DNA of 64,000 nt, taken from assembly GCF_013408565.1 (NCBI RefSeq), contig NZ_JACBZX010000001.1:2542001-2606000 (forward strand), written 5' to 3'. Below are positions 50,534 to 59,657 of this stretch, one piece after another (the first letter of the stretch is position 1; the number at the start of each line of letters is the position of its first letter). The DNA comes from Janibacter alkaliphilus (lineage in GTDB: Bacteria; Actinomycetota; Actinomycetes; Actinomycetales; Dermatophilaceae). The notes beneath the pieces are model-generated. The model saw nothing but the letters and a program-made list of their open reading frames with translations. It was not told where the DNA came from and searched no databases. Made by a program: the position numbers and the translations under genes.

Positions 50534-51201
50534 GCCGCGCCCTGATCCCAGGCGGACCGCAGCTCCTGGGCCGCCTGCCGCGGGTCGGCCGCCTGGCACA
50601 CCCAGGAGAGCACCGCGGCACCGACCAGGCCGGCGCCGCGCAGCCCGGGCAGGTCGTCGGGGACGATCCCGCCGATCGCCACCGCGGGCAGCGGGCTGCC
50701 GGCGGCGAGCCGTCCGAGGCCCGCGATCCCGAGTCCTGGCGGGGCGTCCCCCTTCGACCCGGTGGCGCGGACCGTGCCGATCCCCACGTAGTCCACGCGC
50801 CCGGGGTGGTCCCGGGCCGCGGCGAGCTGAGCCTCGGTGGCGGCGCTGAGTCCGACGAGCGCCTCGGCACCGAGGAAGCGGCGCACGTGCTCCACGGCGA
50901 GGTCGCCCTGGCCGACGTGCACGCCGCTGACCTGCGCACCACGCTCCCGCGCCTCGACGGCGACGTCGACCCGGTCGTTGATGATCAGCGGGACGTGCCC
51001 GGGCAGGACGCGGCCCACGGCGAGGGCGAGCGCGATGAACTCCTCCGTGCCGGCCTCCTTGGCGCGCAGCTGCACGGCACTCACCCCGCCCTCGACCGCG
51101 GCCGCGACCGTCTCAGGCACGCTGCGGCCTGCGTCGGCGCACTGCCCGGCGTCGGCGACGAGGTAGACGGACAGGTCCGGGGCGGGCGTCGCGCCGGTCA
51201 C
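50530..51201 (-). CDS. thiE: thiamin-phosphate synthase
   Basis: A 223-aa ThiE joining HMP-PP and HET-P. VSAVQLRAKEAG, LIINDRVDVAVEA, GVHVGQGDLAVEHVRRFLG, VGIGTVRATGSKGDAPPGLG and AIGGIVPDDL are all present. GTG 51201 overlaps thiM (GTGA) and its stop overlaps thiD-tenA (ATGA). Confidence 0.94.
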   Translation of the reverse strand: MTGATPAPDLSVYLVADAGQCADAGRSVPETVAAAVEGGVSAVQLRAKEAGTEEFIALALAVGRVLPGHVPLIINDRVDVAVEARERGAQVSGVHVGQGDLAVEHVRRFLGAEALVGLSAATEAQLAAARDHPGRVDYVGIGTVRATGSKGDAPPGLGIAGLGRLAAGSPLPAVAIGGIVPDDLPGLRGAGLVGAAVLSWVCQAADPRQAAQELRSAWDQGAA

Positions 51202-51995
51202 GAGACCCGCCCGCGGGCGGCGAGGATGTCGGCGTCGATCGCATCGAGCGCGTCGATCAGCGCGACGGCGTAGGAGCCGGGCCGCGCGGCCCGCTCCGCC
51301 GCGAGCTCGCCGGCCACGGCGTAGGTGCAGCAGGCGGCGACCGTGGCCTCGAGCGGGTCGACATCCCCGGCGACGAAGGCGGCGACGATCGCGCCCAGCG
51401 CGCAGCCGGCGCCGGTGATGCGAGCCATCAGCGGGTGGCCTCCCTCGACGCGGACCACCCGCTCGCCGTCGGTGACGAGGTCGGTGGCGCCGGAGACGGC
51501 GACGACGCTGCCGGTGCGCCCTGCCAGGTCCTGTGCCGCGGGTAGCGCCTCCTCGGTGCCGATGGTCGCGTCGACGCCGCGACCGCCGGCGCCGCCGGCC
51601 AGCGCGCCGATCTCGGAGGCGTTGCCGCGGATCACGGTCGGCCCGCGCTCCAGCAGCTGCTGGGCCAGGGCGGTCCGCACCGGCAGGGTCCCGACGGCCA
51701 CCGGGTCCAGCACCCAGCGGGGCCGATCCGGTCCAGGCTCGGTCGCCTCGAGCATGGCCGTGCGCTGGTCGTGCTGCGGGGTCCCGAGGTTGACCAGCAC
51801 CGCCGAGGCGGCGCCACGCGCGAAGAGCCCGGCCTCCTCGGGGATGTCGACCATCGCCGGGGTAGCCCCGCAGGCGAGCAGGGCGTTGGCGACGAGGTTG
51901 ACCGTCACCGGGTTGGTCAGGCACTGGACGAGCGGATGGTCCTGGCGCACCCGGTCCAGATGGGCGGCGGCAGAGGTGTCGGCTGTCGGCATCAT
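51198..51995 (-). CDS. thiM: hydroxyethylthiazole kinase
   Basis: A 265-aa ribokinase-like ThiM phosphorylating the thiazole alcohol. PLVQCLTNPVTVNLVANALLA, VIRGNASEIGAL, and ITGAGCALGAIVAAF (catalytic Cys version of the anion hole) are typical. ATG 51995 or 51992, directly after the TPP riboswitch. First gene of thiM-thiE-thiD/tenA-NMO; no thiC, thiG or thiF gene is seen, so this is a salvage operon. Confidence 0.94.
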   Translation of the reverse strand: MMPTADTSAAAHLDRVRQDHPLVQCLTNPVTVNLVANALLACGATPAMVDIPEEAGLFARGAASAVLVNLGTPQHDQRTAMLEATEPGPDRPRWVLDPVAVGTLPVRTALAQQLLERGPTVIRGNASEIGALAGGAGGRGVDATIGTEEALPAAQDLAGRTGSVVAVSGATDLVTDGERVVRVEGGHPLMARITGAGCALGAIVAAFVAGDVDPLEATVAACCTYAVAGELAAERAARPGSYAVALIDALDAIDADILAARGRVS

Positions 51996-52002
51996 GCGCG
52001 AC

Positions 52003-52090
52003 GATCCCTTCGCTAGCGTGAACTAGAGCAGGTTCGACGGGTGTCATCTCAGCCCACGATCGCCGTGGGCACCCCGTGTCACGAGTACGT
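52003..52090 (-). promoter_or_regulatory. TPP (THI-box) riboswitch
   Basis: On the minus strand the aptamer shows ACGGGGTGCC, then GGGCTGAGATGACACCC, then GAACCTG followed by CTAGTTCACGCTAGCGAAGGGA, the conserved order of the thiamin pyrophosphate riboswitch. It ends about 8 nt before the thiM start, implying control of translation initiation by TPP. Confidence 0.95.
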
Positions 52091-52156
52091 CGTCGAACGT
52101 AGCACGCAGCCACCGCGAGGGGGCCGGGCCGGCGTCAGTGGGGAGGGCGCGCGTGA

Positions 52157-54268
52157 TCAGCGGTCCGCGACCCGCTCCGGGGAGAGGTCCAGCCGCCGCA
52201 GCAGCTGCGCGTTGAGCGCGACGATCACCGTGGACGCCGACATGAGGATGGCGCCAACGCTCATCGGCAGGACGAAGCCGATCGGCGCCAGCACGCCCGC
52301 CGCCAGCGGCACCGCGACGAGGTTGTAGCCGGCCGCCCACCACAGGTTCTGCTGCATCTTGGCGTAGGCCGCGCGGGACAGCTCGATCACCGAGAGCACC
52401 GCCCGCGGGTCGGAGCCGGCGAGCACCACGCCGGCCGAGCCGATCGCCACGTCGGTGCCGGCCCCGATGGCGAGCCCGACGTCGGCCTGGGCCAGCGCGG
52501 GTGCGTCGTTGACCCCGTCGCCGACCATGGCGACCCTGCGCCCTTCGCGCTGCAGCTCGGCCACCGTGGCCGCCTTGTCCTCGGGGCGGACCCCGGCGAA
52601 GACCCGGTCGATGCCTAGCTCGGCGGCGACCGTCTCGGCGACCGCCTGCGCGTCACCGGTGATCATCACGACCTGGATCCCCTTCGCGTGCAGCGCATCC
52701 ACGGCCTGCCGGGACTCCGGGCGGATCCCGTCGGCCAGGCGAAGGGCGGCGACCGTCACGCCGTCGCGGAGCACGTGCAGGATGATCGCGCCCTGCTCGC
52801 GCCAGTCCTGCGCCACCGACAGCTCGTCGGCGCCGGCCTGCTCCAGCAGGTACGGTCCGCCCACCTGGACGGTGGACCCGGCCACCTGCGCCTGCACGCC
52901 CACCGCTGGGGCGGAGGAGAAGTCGGTGGCGCCAGGGACCTCGAGGTCGCGCTCGGCGGCGGCCGCGACGATGGCCCGGGCCAGCGGGTGCTCGCTGCCC
53001 GACTCGGCGGCGGCGGCCAGCGCCAGCGCCTCGTCCGCGTCGATCCCGTCGACGGTCTCGACCGCGGTGACGGTGGGCTCGCCCTTCGTCAGGGTGCCGG
53101 TCTTGTCGAAGAGGACGGTGTCGACGGTGCGCATCGACTCCAGGGCCAGCCGGTCGGTGACCAGCACCCCGGCGCGCGCCGCGCGCTCGGTGGCGATGGA
53201 GACGACCAGCGGGATGGCCAGGCCGAGGGCGTGCGGGCAGGCGATGACGAGCACGGTGATCGTGCGGACGACGGCCTCGTCCGGCATCCCCAGCACGGAC
53301 CACACGACCGCGGTGATCAGCGCGGCCGCGAGCGCGTACCAGAAGAGCCAGCCCGCGGCCCGGTCGGCGAGGCGCTGAGCCCGCGAGCTGGACGCCTGCG
53401 CGTCGGCGACGAGCCGCTGGATGCCGGCCAGCGCGGTGTCGTCCCCGGTCGCGGTGATCTCCACGCGCAGACCGGAGTCGGTGGCGATGGTCCCGGCCAC
53501 CACCGGGTCGCCGATCTCGCGGCGCACCGGCGTCGACTCGCCGGTGACCATCGACTCGTCCATGCTCGCGCTGCCGTCGACGATGGTGCCGTCGGCGGGC
53601 ACCGACGCGCCCGGGCGCACCAGGACGAGGTCGCCCCGGATGAGGTCCGCGGGGGAGACGGTGACCACCTGCTCGCCCTCGACCCGCTCGGCCTCGTCCG
53701 GCAGGAGCGCCGCGAGCGAGTCCAGCGCGGAGGTGGTCTGGGCCAGCGAGCGCATCTCGATCCAGTGGCCGAGGAGCATGATGACGACCAGCAGCGCCAG
53801 CTCCCACCAGAAGCCCAGCTCGTCGCTGAGCAGTCCGAGGCTCGAGCCCCACGAGGAGACGAAGGCCACGGTCAGGGCCAGCGCGATGAGCAGCATCATC
53901 CCCGGCTGGCGCGAGCGGATCTCGGAGACGCCGCCGGTGAGGAAAGGGCGCCCGCCCCAGAGGTACATCACCGTGCCGAGCAGCGGGGAGACCCAGGTCA
54001 GCCAGCTGTCCTCGGGCAGGTGGTAGCCGACGAGGTCGGCGAACATGTGGTCCGCGGCGACGACCGGGACCGCGATCACGAGCATGATCCAGAAGAGGCG
54101 ACGGAACTGGGCGACGTGGTCGCCGTGGCCTCCGTGCCCGGCATGTCCCTCGTGCCCTCCATGGGCTGGGTGAGCGTCGTGCCCTTCGTGCTCGGCGTGG
54201 GCGTCGAGCCCGTCGTGCGGGTCGTGCCCTGCGTGCTCGCGCAGGTCGTCGGTGGGGTGCTGGCTCAT
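52157..54268 (-). CDS. copB: CopB-type copper-translocating P1B-ATPase
   Basis: A 703-aa membrane pump. The N-terminal ~45 residues are a His-rich metal-binding tail (HGGHEGHAGHGGHGDH). Then come TM helices, the actuator VTGES, the transmembrane metal site CPH (VIACPHALGLAIPL), DKTGTLTKGEPT, HP locus SEHPLA and GDGVNDAP. CPH with a His-rich tail marks the CopB (P1B-3) subgroup, exporting Cu(II) or Cu(I). ATG 54268 has GGGAG 8-12 nt upstream. Two CsoR-like boxes lie upstream. Confidence 0.92.
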   Translation of the reverse strand: MSQHPTDDLREHAGHDPHDGLDAHAEHEGHDAHPAHGGHEGHAGHGGHGDHVAQFRRLFWIMLVIAVPVVAADHMFADLVGYHLPEDSWLTWVSPLLGTVMYLWGGRPFLTGGVSEIRSRQPGMMLLIALALTVAFVSSWGSSLGLLSDELGFWWELALLVVIMLLGHWIEMRSLAQTTSALDSLAALLPDEAERVEGEQVVTVSPADLIRGDLVLVRPGASVPADGTIVDGSASMDESMVTGESTPVRREIGDPVVAGTIATDSGLRVEITATGDDTALAGIQRLVADAQASSSRAQRLADRAAGWLFWYALAAALITAVVWSVLGMPDEAVVRTITVLVIACPHALGLAIPLVVSIATERAARAGVLVTDRLALESMRTVDTVLFDKTGTLTKGEPTVTAVETVDGIDADEALALAAAAESGSEHPLARAIVAAAAERDLEVPGATDFSSAPAVGVQAQVAGSTVQVGGPYLLEQAGADELSVAQDWREQGAIILHVLRDGVTVAALRLADGIRPESRQAVDALHAKGIQVVMITGDAQAVAETVAAELGIDRVFAGVRPEDKAATVAELQREGRRVAMVGDGVNDAPALAQADVGLAIGAGTDVAIGSAGVVLAGSDPRAVLSVIELSRAAYAKMQQNLWWAAGYNLVAVPLAAGVLAPIGFVLPMSVGAILMSASTVIVALNAQLLRRLDLSPERVADR

Positions 54269-54334
54269 GTGTCGTCTCCCGTCGGGAGCAGGAAGGTCGT
54301 CGGCGGGGCGGTGCTGCTCGCCCATCGTCCCGTC

Positions 54335-54377
54335 ATACCCATCAGGGGTACCCTCCACATATACCCATATGGGGTAT
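54335..54377. promoter_or_regulatory. two CsoR-like copper operators
   Basis: ATACCCATCAGGGGTA (54335-54350) and ATACCCATATGGGGTAT (54361-54377) are inverted repeats of ATACCC/GGGTAT type, the form bound by CsoR repressors, which release DNA on binding Cu(I). They lie between copB and the divergent small membrane-protein gene and could control both. No csoR gene is in the window. Confidence 0.7.
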
Positions 54378-54428
54378 CTGCGTCAAGTCGTCGGACCACG
54401 GCAGAGCGTCGGTCGTAGGCTGGAGGGC

Positions 54429-54662
54429 ATGCCCACCGTCGTGACCGACCGTCAGAACCGTCCCGTCAGCTCCGTGGTCGCCATCCTCGTGGCGATCCTC
54501 AGCGCGGGCTACATGCTGCCGTGGGCGATCGCGGCCGTGCGGGGCAACCGCAACGCCTGGTCCGTCTTCTGGGTGAACCTGCTGCTCGGCTGGACCGTCG
54601 TCGGCTGGATCATCGCCCTCGTCATGTCGATCCGCGAGCACCGCATCGTCGGCATCCGCTGA
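54429..54662 (+). CDS. superinfection-immunity-type small membrane protein
   Basis: A 77-aa protein with two membrane segments. The second part, AVRGNRNAWSVFWVNLLLGW and TVVGWIIALVMSI, has the NxxxxFxxNxxLGWTxxGWxxAL pattern of the Imm_superinfect family (T4 Imm-like), widespread in bacteria and not necessarily phage-related. ATG 54429 has TGGAGGG 5 nt upstream. It starts 52 nt after the nearest CsoR-like box. Confidence 0.8.
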   Translation: MPTVVTDRQNRPVSSVVAILVAILSAGYMLPWAIAAVRGNRNAWSVFWVNLLLGWTVVGWIIALVMSIREHRIVGIR

Positions 54663-54687
54663 CGCGCCCTCCGCCGACCCCCTTCTC

Positions 54688-54867
54688 GCAACTGCCCGGG
54701 CAGTTGCGCTCGGTGGGTGAAATTTGCCCGGGCAGTTGCGCAGGGGTGGGGTGATTTGCCCGGGCAGTTGCGCGGGGTGGGGTGATTTGCCCGGGCAGCT
54801 GCGCATGCAGGGGTGATTTGCCCGGGCAGTTGCGCAGGGTGGGGTGATTTGCCCGGGCAGCTGCGCG
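54688..54867. repeat. tandem 31-bp repeat array (six units) between convergent genes
   Basis: Units built on TTGCCCGGGCAGTTGCGC recur at about 54723, 54755, 54786, 54817 and 54848 (spacing 32, 31, 31, 31), with a first unit at 54688-54709 that is itself a perfect palindrome (11-bp arms CGCAACTGCCC/GGGCAGTTGCG). The spacers (GGGGTGGGGTGAT) are nearly the same, so it is a minisatellite rather than a CRISPR. It fills the whole gap between two gene ends. Confidence 0.9.
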
Positions 54868-54869
54868 TA

Positions 54870-56792
54870 TCAGGTGTCGCCGAGGAACTCCAGGAGCTCG
54901 GTCTCGCGCCAGGCCATCGGGATGGCGAAGGCGTCGATGAGGGTCTGCACGTGCGGGCGCAGCTCGGCGCACCGCTCGTCGACGAGTCCGACCACCGACT
55001 TCGCCTGCGACTGGCTGAGCCGGCCGTGCTCGATGAACCACGCCCGGTCCGCCTCGATGGTGCTCAGCACGAAGAGGTCGCAGACCTGCTCCAGCAGGTC
55101 GCGGGCCTCACCCTCGGGCGCCTCGTCGATCGCGGCGACGAAGGCCTCGAGCAGCACCCGGTCGATGTGCGCCCGCGCGGTGAGCAGCAGGTGCGGCTGG
55201 GCGTCGTTGAAGATCGCGAAGCTGTCCGCGTCGTCGTCCTGGGCCCGCCGCAGCCGCAGCGCCAGGGTCTCCAGCAGGTGCTTCTCCCGGTCCTCGAAGA
55301 GGTCGAGCTGGCCGCCGCGGTCGGAGAGGGCGTCGTCGCCGTCCCTCCCGGGCGCCCCGGAGATCAGCCGCTGGATGAGCGAGCCGCCGATGGTCCGCTC
55401 GATGACCGCCTCGGTGACCTGCCGCGCGCCGAAGAAGAACGCGCCTCGGCTGTCCATGTCGTGGAAGGCGTCGCTGTAGCTGGTGAGCATGCCCTTGGCC
55501 ACGAGCTGCAGCAGCACCGTGTTGTCGCCCTCGAAGGTGGTGAAGACGTCGGTGTCCGCCTTGAGGTCGGCGAACCGGTTCACCGACAGGTAGCCGGCGC
55601 CGCCGCACGCCTCGCGGCACGCCTGGATGGTGCTCGTCGCGTGCTCGGTGCCGATCGCCTTGAGCCCGGCCGCGCGCGCCTCCAGCTCGCGCTGGGCGTC
55701 CTCGCTGGTCTCCTCGCCGGCGGCGATCCGGTGCATCTGCTCCACCAGCGCGTTCTGCGCGAGCATCAGCGCGTAGCTGCGGGCCAGCCGAGGCAGCAGC
55801 TTCCGCTGGTGACCCAGGTAGTCGAGGATGACGACCTCGCCGCCCTCGGGGTCCTCGAACTGACGCCGGTGCTGGCCGTAGGTCAGCGCGAGCGTCAGCG
55901 CGGTCCGGGTGGCCGAGCCGGCGGCACCGGCCACCGTGATCCGTCCGCGCACCAGCGTGCCGAGCATGGTGAAGAAGCGGCGCCCGCGGCTCTCGATGGG
56001 CGAGTGGTAGCGCCCGTCGTCGTCGATGGTGCCGAAGCGGTTGAGCAGGTTGTGCCGCGGCACCCGGACGTGGTCGAAGGTGAGCCGCCCGTTGTCCACC
56101 CCGCGCAGACCCATCTTCGCGCCGCAGTCGCCGATGGTGACCCCGGGCATCGTCGCCCCGGACTCGTCGCGGATCGGCACGAGCACGCAGTGCACCCCGT
56201 GGTCCTCGCCGTCGACGACGAGCTGGGCGAAGACGGCGGCCAGCGAGGCGTCGCGGGCGGCGTTGCCGATGTAGTCCTTGCGGGCGGCGATCGAGGGGGT
56301 GTGGATCTCGATCTCGTCGCTCTCGGGCAGGTAGGTCGCGGTGGTCAGCAGCGACTGCACGTCCGAGCCGTGCCCGGTCTCGGTCATCGCGAAGGACCCC
56401 AGCAGGGTGCCGTCGAGCATGCCCGGCAGGTAGGCGTCCCAGTGCCGCTGGGTGCCGAGGTTGGCGATCGCCCCGCCGAAGAGCCCGAACTGCACCCCGG
56501 CCTTGACGAAGACGGAGAGGTCGGCGTGGCCGAGCATCTCGATGGCGGTGACCGCGGCGCCGTGCTCGTTGGTGCCGCCCTGCTCGGTGGTGAACCCGTT
56601 GCGCCCGAAGTCGGTCTTGGTCAGCTCGAGCACCGCCTGCAGCGTCCGCTCCCGGTGCTGCTCCATGCTCAGCAGCTCCTCGGGCGGACCGAAGACCTCC
56701 GGGTCGAGGGTGCTGCGGACCTCTTGGCGCACCTCCGCCCACCGACCGTCGAGGATGGTGCGGATCGCCTCTGCCGTGGTCATGCTCGGCAT
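54870..56792 (-). CDS. acyl-CoA oxidase-like flavoprotein
   Basis: A 640-aa member of the acyl-CoA dehydrogenase superfamily with oxidase-like length. SFAMTETGHGSDVQSL (FAD/substrate loop), GVDNGRLTFDHVRVPRHNLLNRF and the catalytic Glu segment TTFEGDNTVLLQLVAKG match acyl-CoA oxidases (ACOX), which desaturate acyl-CoA and pass electrons to oxygen. No signal or membrane span. It ends at the edge of the tandem repeat and lies 10 bp after the MFS gene, with the same direction. Confidence 0.88.
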   Translation of the reverse strand: MPSMTTAEAIRTILDGRWAEVRQEVRSTLDPEVFGPPEELLSMEQHRERTLQAVLELTKTDFGRNGFTTEQGGTNEHGAAVTAIEMLGHADLSVFVKAGVQFGLFGGAIANLGTQRHWDAYLPGMLDGTLLGSFAMTETGHGSDVQSLLTTATYLPESDEIEIHTPSIAARKDYIGNAARDASLAAVFAQLVVDGEDHGVHCVLVPIRDESGATMPGVTIGDCGAKMGLRGVDNGRLTFDHVRVPRHNLLNRFGTIDDDGRYHSPIESRGRRFFTMLGTLVRGRITVAGAAGSATRTALTLALTYGQHRRQFEDPEGGEVVILDYLGHQRKLLPRLARSYALMLAQNALVEQMHRIAAGEETSEDAQRELEARAAGLKAIGTEHATSTIQACREACGGAGYLSVNRFADLKADTDVFTTFEGDNTVLLQLVAKGMLTSYSDAFHDMDSRGAFFFGARQVTEAVIERTIGGSLIQRLISGAPGRDGDDALSDRGGQLDLFEDREKHLLETLALRLRRAQDDDADSFAIFNDAQPHLLLTARAHIDRVLLEAFVAAIDEAPEGEARDLLEQVCDLFVLSTIEADRAWFIEHGRLSQSQAKSVVGLVDERCAELRPHVQTLIDAFAIPMAWRETELLEFLGDT

Positions 56793-56801
56793 CGTCGCAG
56801 A

Positions 56802-58232
56802 TCAGGCCAGCGTCGCGGGCGACGTTGTGAGGTTGTGCTCATCCCGCGGGAGCCGGGCCAGCGCCAGCGCGGCCAGCAGCGCGGAGCCGGCGCAGATCGA
56901 CCACACGGTCAGGTAGCCGGAGAGGGGAGCGTGACCGGCGCCGGGGTCGGAGATGCTGCCGGTCGCCGCGAGCGCCACGGCGAAGAGGGCAGAGGCGACG
57001 CACCCGCCGATGGTCTTCGTCGCGTTGGTCAGCCCGGCCGCCTCGGCGGTGGCCCCGACCCGTGCGGCCTGCGCCGCAGCGGCGGGCAGGGCGGCGACCA
57101 GCGCCCCGGACCCGATGCCGGCGATGCCCATGGCGAGCATCGCGTGCGCCAGGGTGGCGTGCAGCGGCAGGAAGGTGGCGTAGCCCAGCGCGACGAGCAC
57201 CGCGGCCCCGACGAGCATGCCGCGCACCCCGAGCCGCCGGGCGGCCAGCGGGCTGAGCATCGCCCCGACCGCCATGCACACGACGTAGAGGCCGATGACG
57301 TTGGCGATGGCCGCCGCGCTCACCCCCAGCCCGTAGCCCGCCTCGGCCGGGTCGGTCCGGGCGAAGGTGGACAGCGGGATCTGCGCGCCGAGCACGCTCA
57401 TCCCGAAGAGCGCCGCGGCCAGCTGGACCGGCCACATCCGTGGCGCCGCCAGCGCGTCGACGTCGATGAGCGGCGAGGTGCTGCGCCGCTCGACCCGGAC
57501 GAAGGCGGCGAGCACGGCCAGCCCCAGCACCAGGAGCAGCCACGCCCACGGGCTGCCCGGTCCGTCCAGCCGGACGACGACGAGCCCGCCGAGCACGCCG
57601 GCCAGGGCGAGGGCCAGCAGGCCGGTTCCCGGCAGGTCGAGCCGTCCCCGGGCCACCGGCGCGGCGGTGTCCCGGACGCCGAACCAGATCGCCACGAAGG
57701 CGATGGTGGTCGCCGCGGCGGGCACCATGAGCACCGCCTCCATGCCCCAGAGCGGCTGCAGCGCACCGGCGCTCAGCGCTCCGGCGATGACCCCGACCTC
57801 AAGGGCGAGCACGAGCAGCGCCGCGCCGCGGCGGACCAGCGCCGGCTGGTCGGGCGCGTCGGCGCTGCGGTCGTGCAGGATGGCGATCTCCATCGGCAGC
57901 CACACGGTGTAGACGCCTTGGATCGCCCAGGCGACGAGGAAGGCCCAGAAGCTCCCGGCGAGGGCGACCCCCCAGCCGGCGAGCGCGGTGACCAGGGTGG
58001 CCCACAGCAGCACCTGACGGTGGCCGAGCAGGTCGCCGAGGCGAGAGAGCACCGGCACGGCCAGGGCCGCGGTCATGAGCTGCGCGGCCTCGAACCAGTT
58101 GACGTCCCCGTCGGCGATGCTCAGGTGCTCGGCGATGTCGCTGAAGAGCGGCGTGTAGTAGCCCTGCAGCACCCCGGAGGCGATCTCGACCGCCGCGAGG
58201 AAGCCGACCAGCCGCCAGATCGCCGCGCTCAT
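56802..58232 (-). CDS. MFS transporter
   Basis: A 476-aa major-facilitator protein with about 12-14 membrane segments. The loop 2-3 motif is LSRLGDLLGHRQVLLWATLV (motif A, GDxxGxR-like), and the start is SAAIWRLVGFLAAVEIASGV. Drug/H+ antiporter-like; substrate unknown. ATG 58232 overlaps the stop of the M20 hydrolase gene (ATGA). Cotranscription with TetR and M20 suggests linked export and peptide/amide turnover. Confidence 0.87.
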   Translation of the reverse strand: MSAAIWRLVGFLAAVEIASGVLQGYYTPLFSDIAEHLSIADGDVNWFEAAQLMTAALAVPVLSRLGDLLGHRQVLLWATLVTALAGWGVALAGSFWAFLVAWAIQGVYTVWLPMEIAILHDRSADAPDQPALVRRGAALLVLALEVGVIAGALSAGALQPLWGMEAVLMVPAAATTIAFVAIWFGVRDTAAPVARGRLDLPGTGLLALALAGVLGGLVVVRLDGPGSPWAWLLLVLGLAVLAAFVRVERRSTSPLIDVDALAAPRMWPVQLAAALFGMSVLGAQIPLSTFARTDPAEAGYGLGVSAAAIANVIGLYVVCMAVGAMLSPLAARRLGVRGMLVGAAVLVALGYATFLPLHATLAHAMLAMGIAGIGSGALVAALPAAAAQAARVGATAEAAGLTNATKTIGGCVASALFAVALAATGSISDPGAGHAPLSGYLTVWSICAGSALLAALALARLPRDEHNLTTSPATLA

Positions 58233-59647
58233 GCCGGTGCCGGTCCGTCCGCAGCGTCCGTGACCCCGAGCCCGTCCCCGTCAGCGATCCCGACCAGCCC
58301 GTCGTCGAGCCCGTCGAGCAGCGCCCGGTACCAGCGCACGCCGTCGTGCAGGTCGGCCACGTGCAGGTGCTCGTCGTAGGAGTGGATCGACTGCCGCTGC
58401 TCGGTGCTCATCCGGAAGGGCGCGAAGCGGTAGACCCTGGGACAGATCTCGGTGAAGTGCCGGGAGTCGGTGGCCGCATACATGACGTACGGCACCGGGA
58501 CCGCCTCGGGGAAGACGTCGGTGACGGTGCGCTCCAGCAGGGCGAAGGCGGGGTCGTCGGTGGGCGAGAGCGGGCTGGGCTCCTGGGACTGGATGACCTC
58601 GACGTCGAGGTCGCGCCCGACCACCCGTTGGATGCGTCGCAGCGCCGACCCGGTGCTCTCCCCGACGGCGATCCGCAGGTTGAGCCCGGCCCGGGCGCTG
58701 GTCGGGATGACGTTGATCGCCGGCGAGGCGGCCAACGTGGTCACCGCGACGGTCGTCCGGGCCAGCGCCGCCGCCTCTGGGCCGGCGGCGGTCATCACCC
58801 GGGCCAGCGCCGGAGCGGCCCGCTCCGCCCGTGCCGCCAGCGGGCGCAGCGCCCGCGGCAGATAGGGCGCCAGCCGTCGCAGCATCTCGATCGCCGCGGG
58901 GGAGAGGTGCGCGGGGAAGGGGCGCCGCTCGAGCCGACCCAGGGCCGCGGACAGCCGGGCCACCGGGCCCCCCTTCGCCGGGGTCGAGGCGTGCCCGCCG
59001 CGGCCGGAGGCGGTGACGATCACCGAGAGCAGGCCCTTCTCGGAGACGCCGAGCACCCCGAGCGGCTGGGTGACCCCGGGGAAGGCGTCGTCGGCGACGG
59101 CGCCGCCCTCGTCGAGGACGAACCACGGCGTCACCCCGAGCTCGCGCAGCCGTCGCACCGCGGCCGGGGCGCCGTCGCCCATGACCTCCTCGGTGCTGCC
59201 GAAGGAGAGCCACACGTCCCGGGCCGGGCCGGGACGCTCGGCGAGCAGGAGCTCGACCGCGGTGATCGCGGCGACGAGCTGCCCCTTGTCGTCGAGGGTG
59301 CCGCGGCCCCAGATGGTGCCGTCGACGACCTCTCCGGCCAGCGGCGGATGGGTCCACAGGCTCTCGTCACCGACCGGCACGATGTCCAGGTGCGCCATGA
59401 GCACCACCGGGTCGGCGTCGGCGGTCGGGGAGGCCGGGTCGGCCGGGATGCGGACCAGCAGGCCGTGCGGCGCGACGGTCTCGACCTCGCCGCGCGCGTG
59501 CACCAGCGGGAAGCGTTCGCGCAGCAGGCGGTGGGCCTCCTCGAAGGGGGCCGGGTCGGTGCCGGCCGGGTCGGCGGTGGCCACCGTGGGGAGGCGGAGC
59601 AGCTCCTGGAGCGCACCGAGCGGGTCCGGCGGCGACGTCGTCGTCAT
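58229..59647 (-). CDS. M20-family metallo-hydrolase (PM20D1/carboxypeptidase-like)
   Basis: A 472-aa di-zinc hydrolase. Metal ligands are visible: H in LMAHLDIVPVG, D in GRGTLDDKGQL, the catalytic Glu pair in FGSTEEVMG, and a later DEGGAVADD and H in ATDSRHFTEI. The dimerisation domain GRGGHASTPAKGG is present. Members cleave peptides or N-acyl amino acids. ATG 59647 is 11 bp from the TetR stop; the end overlaps the MFS start. Confidence 0.9.
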   Translation of the reverse strand: MTTTSPPDPLGALQELLRLPTVATADPAGTDPAPFEEAHRLLRERFPLVHARGEVETVAPHGLLVRIPADPASPTADADPVVLMAHLDIVPVGDESLWTHPPLAGEVVDGTIWGRGTLDDKGQLVAAITAVELLLAERPGPARDVWLSFGSTEEVMGDGAPAAVRRLRELGVTPWFVLDEGGAVADDAFPGVTQPLGVLGVSEKGLLSVIVTASGRGGHASTPAKGGPVARLSAALGRLERRPFPAHLSPAAIEMLRRLAPYLPRALRPLAARAERAAPALARVMTAAGPEAAALARTTVAVTTLAASPAINVIPTSARAGLNLRIAVGESTGSALRRIQRVVGRDLDVEVIQSQEPSPLSPTDDPAFALLERTVTDVFPEAVPVPYVMYAATDSRHFTEICPRVYRFAPFRMSTEQRQSIHSYDEHLHVADLHDGVRWYRALLDGLDDGLVGIADGDGLGVTDAADGPAPA

Positions 59648-59657
59648 GGGCGACAAC

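Noticed and set aside
54688..54867. CRISPR array
   Set aside because: Spacers are nearly identical and short, units are GC palindromes, and no cas genes are present; it is a tandem repeat.
54813..58379. A 1188-codon plus-strand frame opposite the acyl-CoA oxidase and MFS genes
   Set aside because: Its translation is low-complexity Arg/Gly/Asp/Glu-rich sequence typical of antisense frames in GC-rich DNA; the minus-strand genes have clear family motifs.
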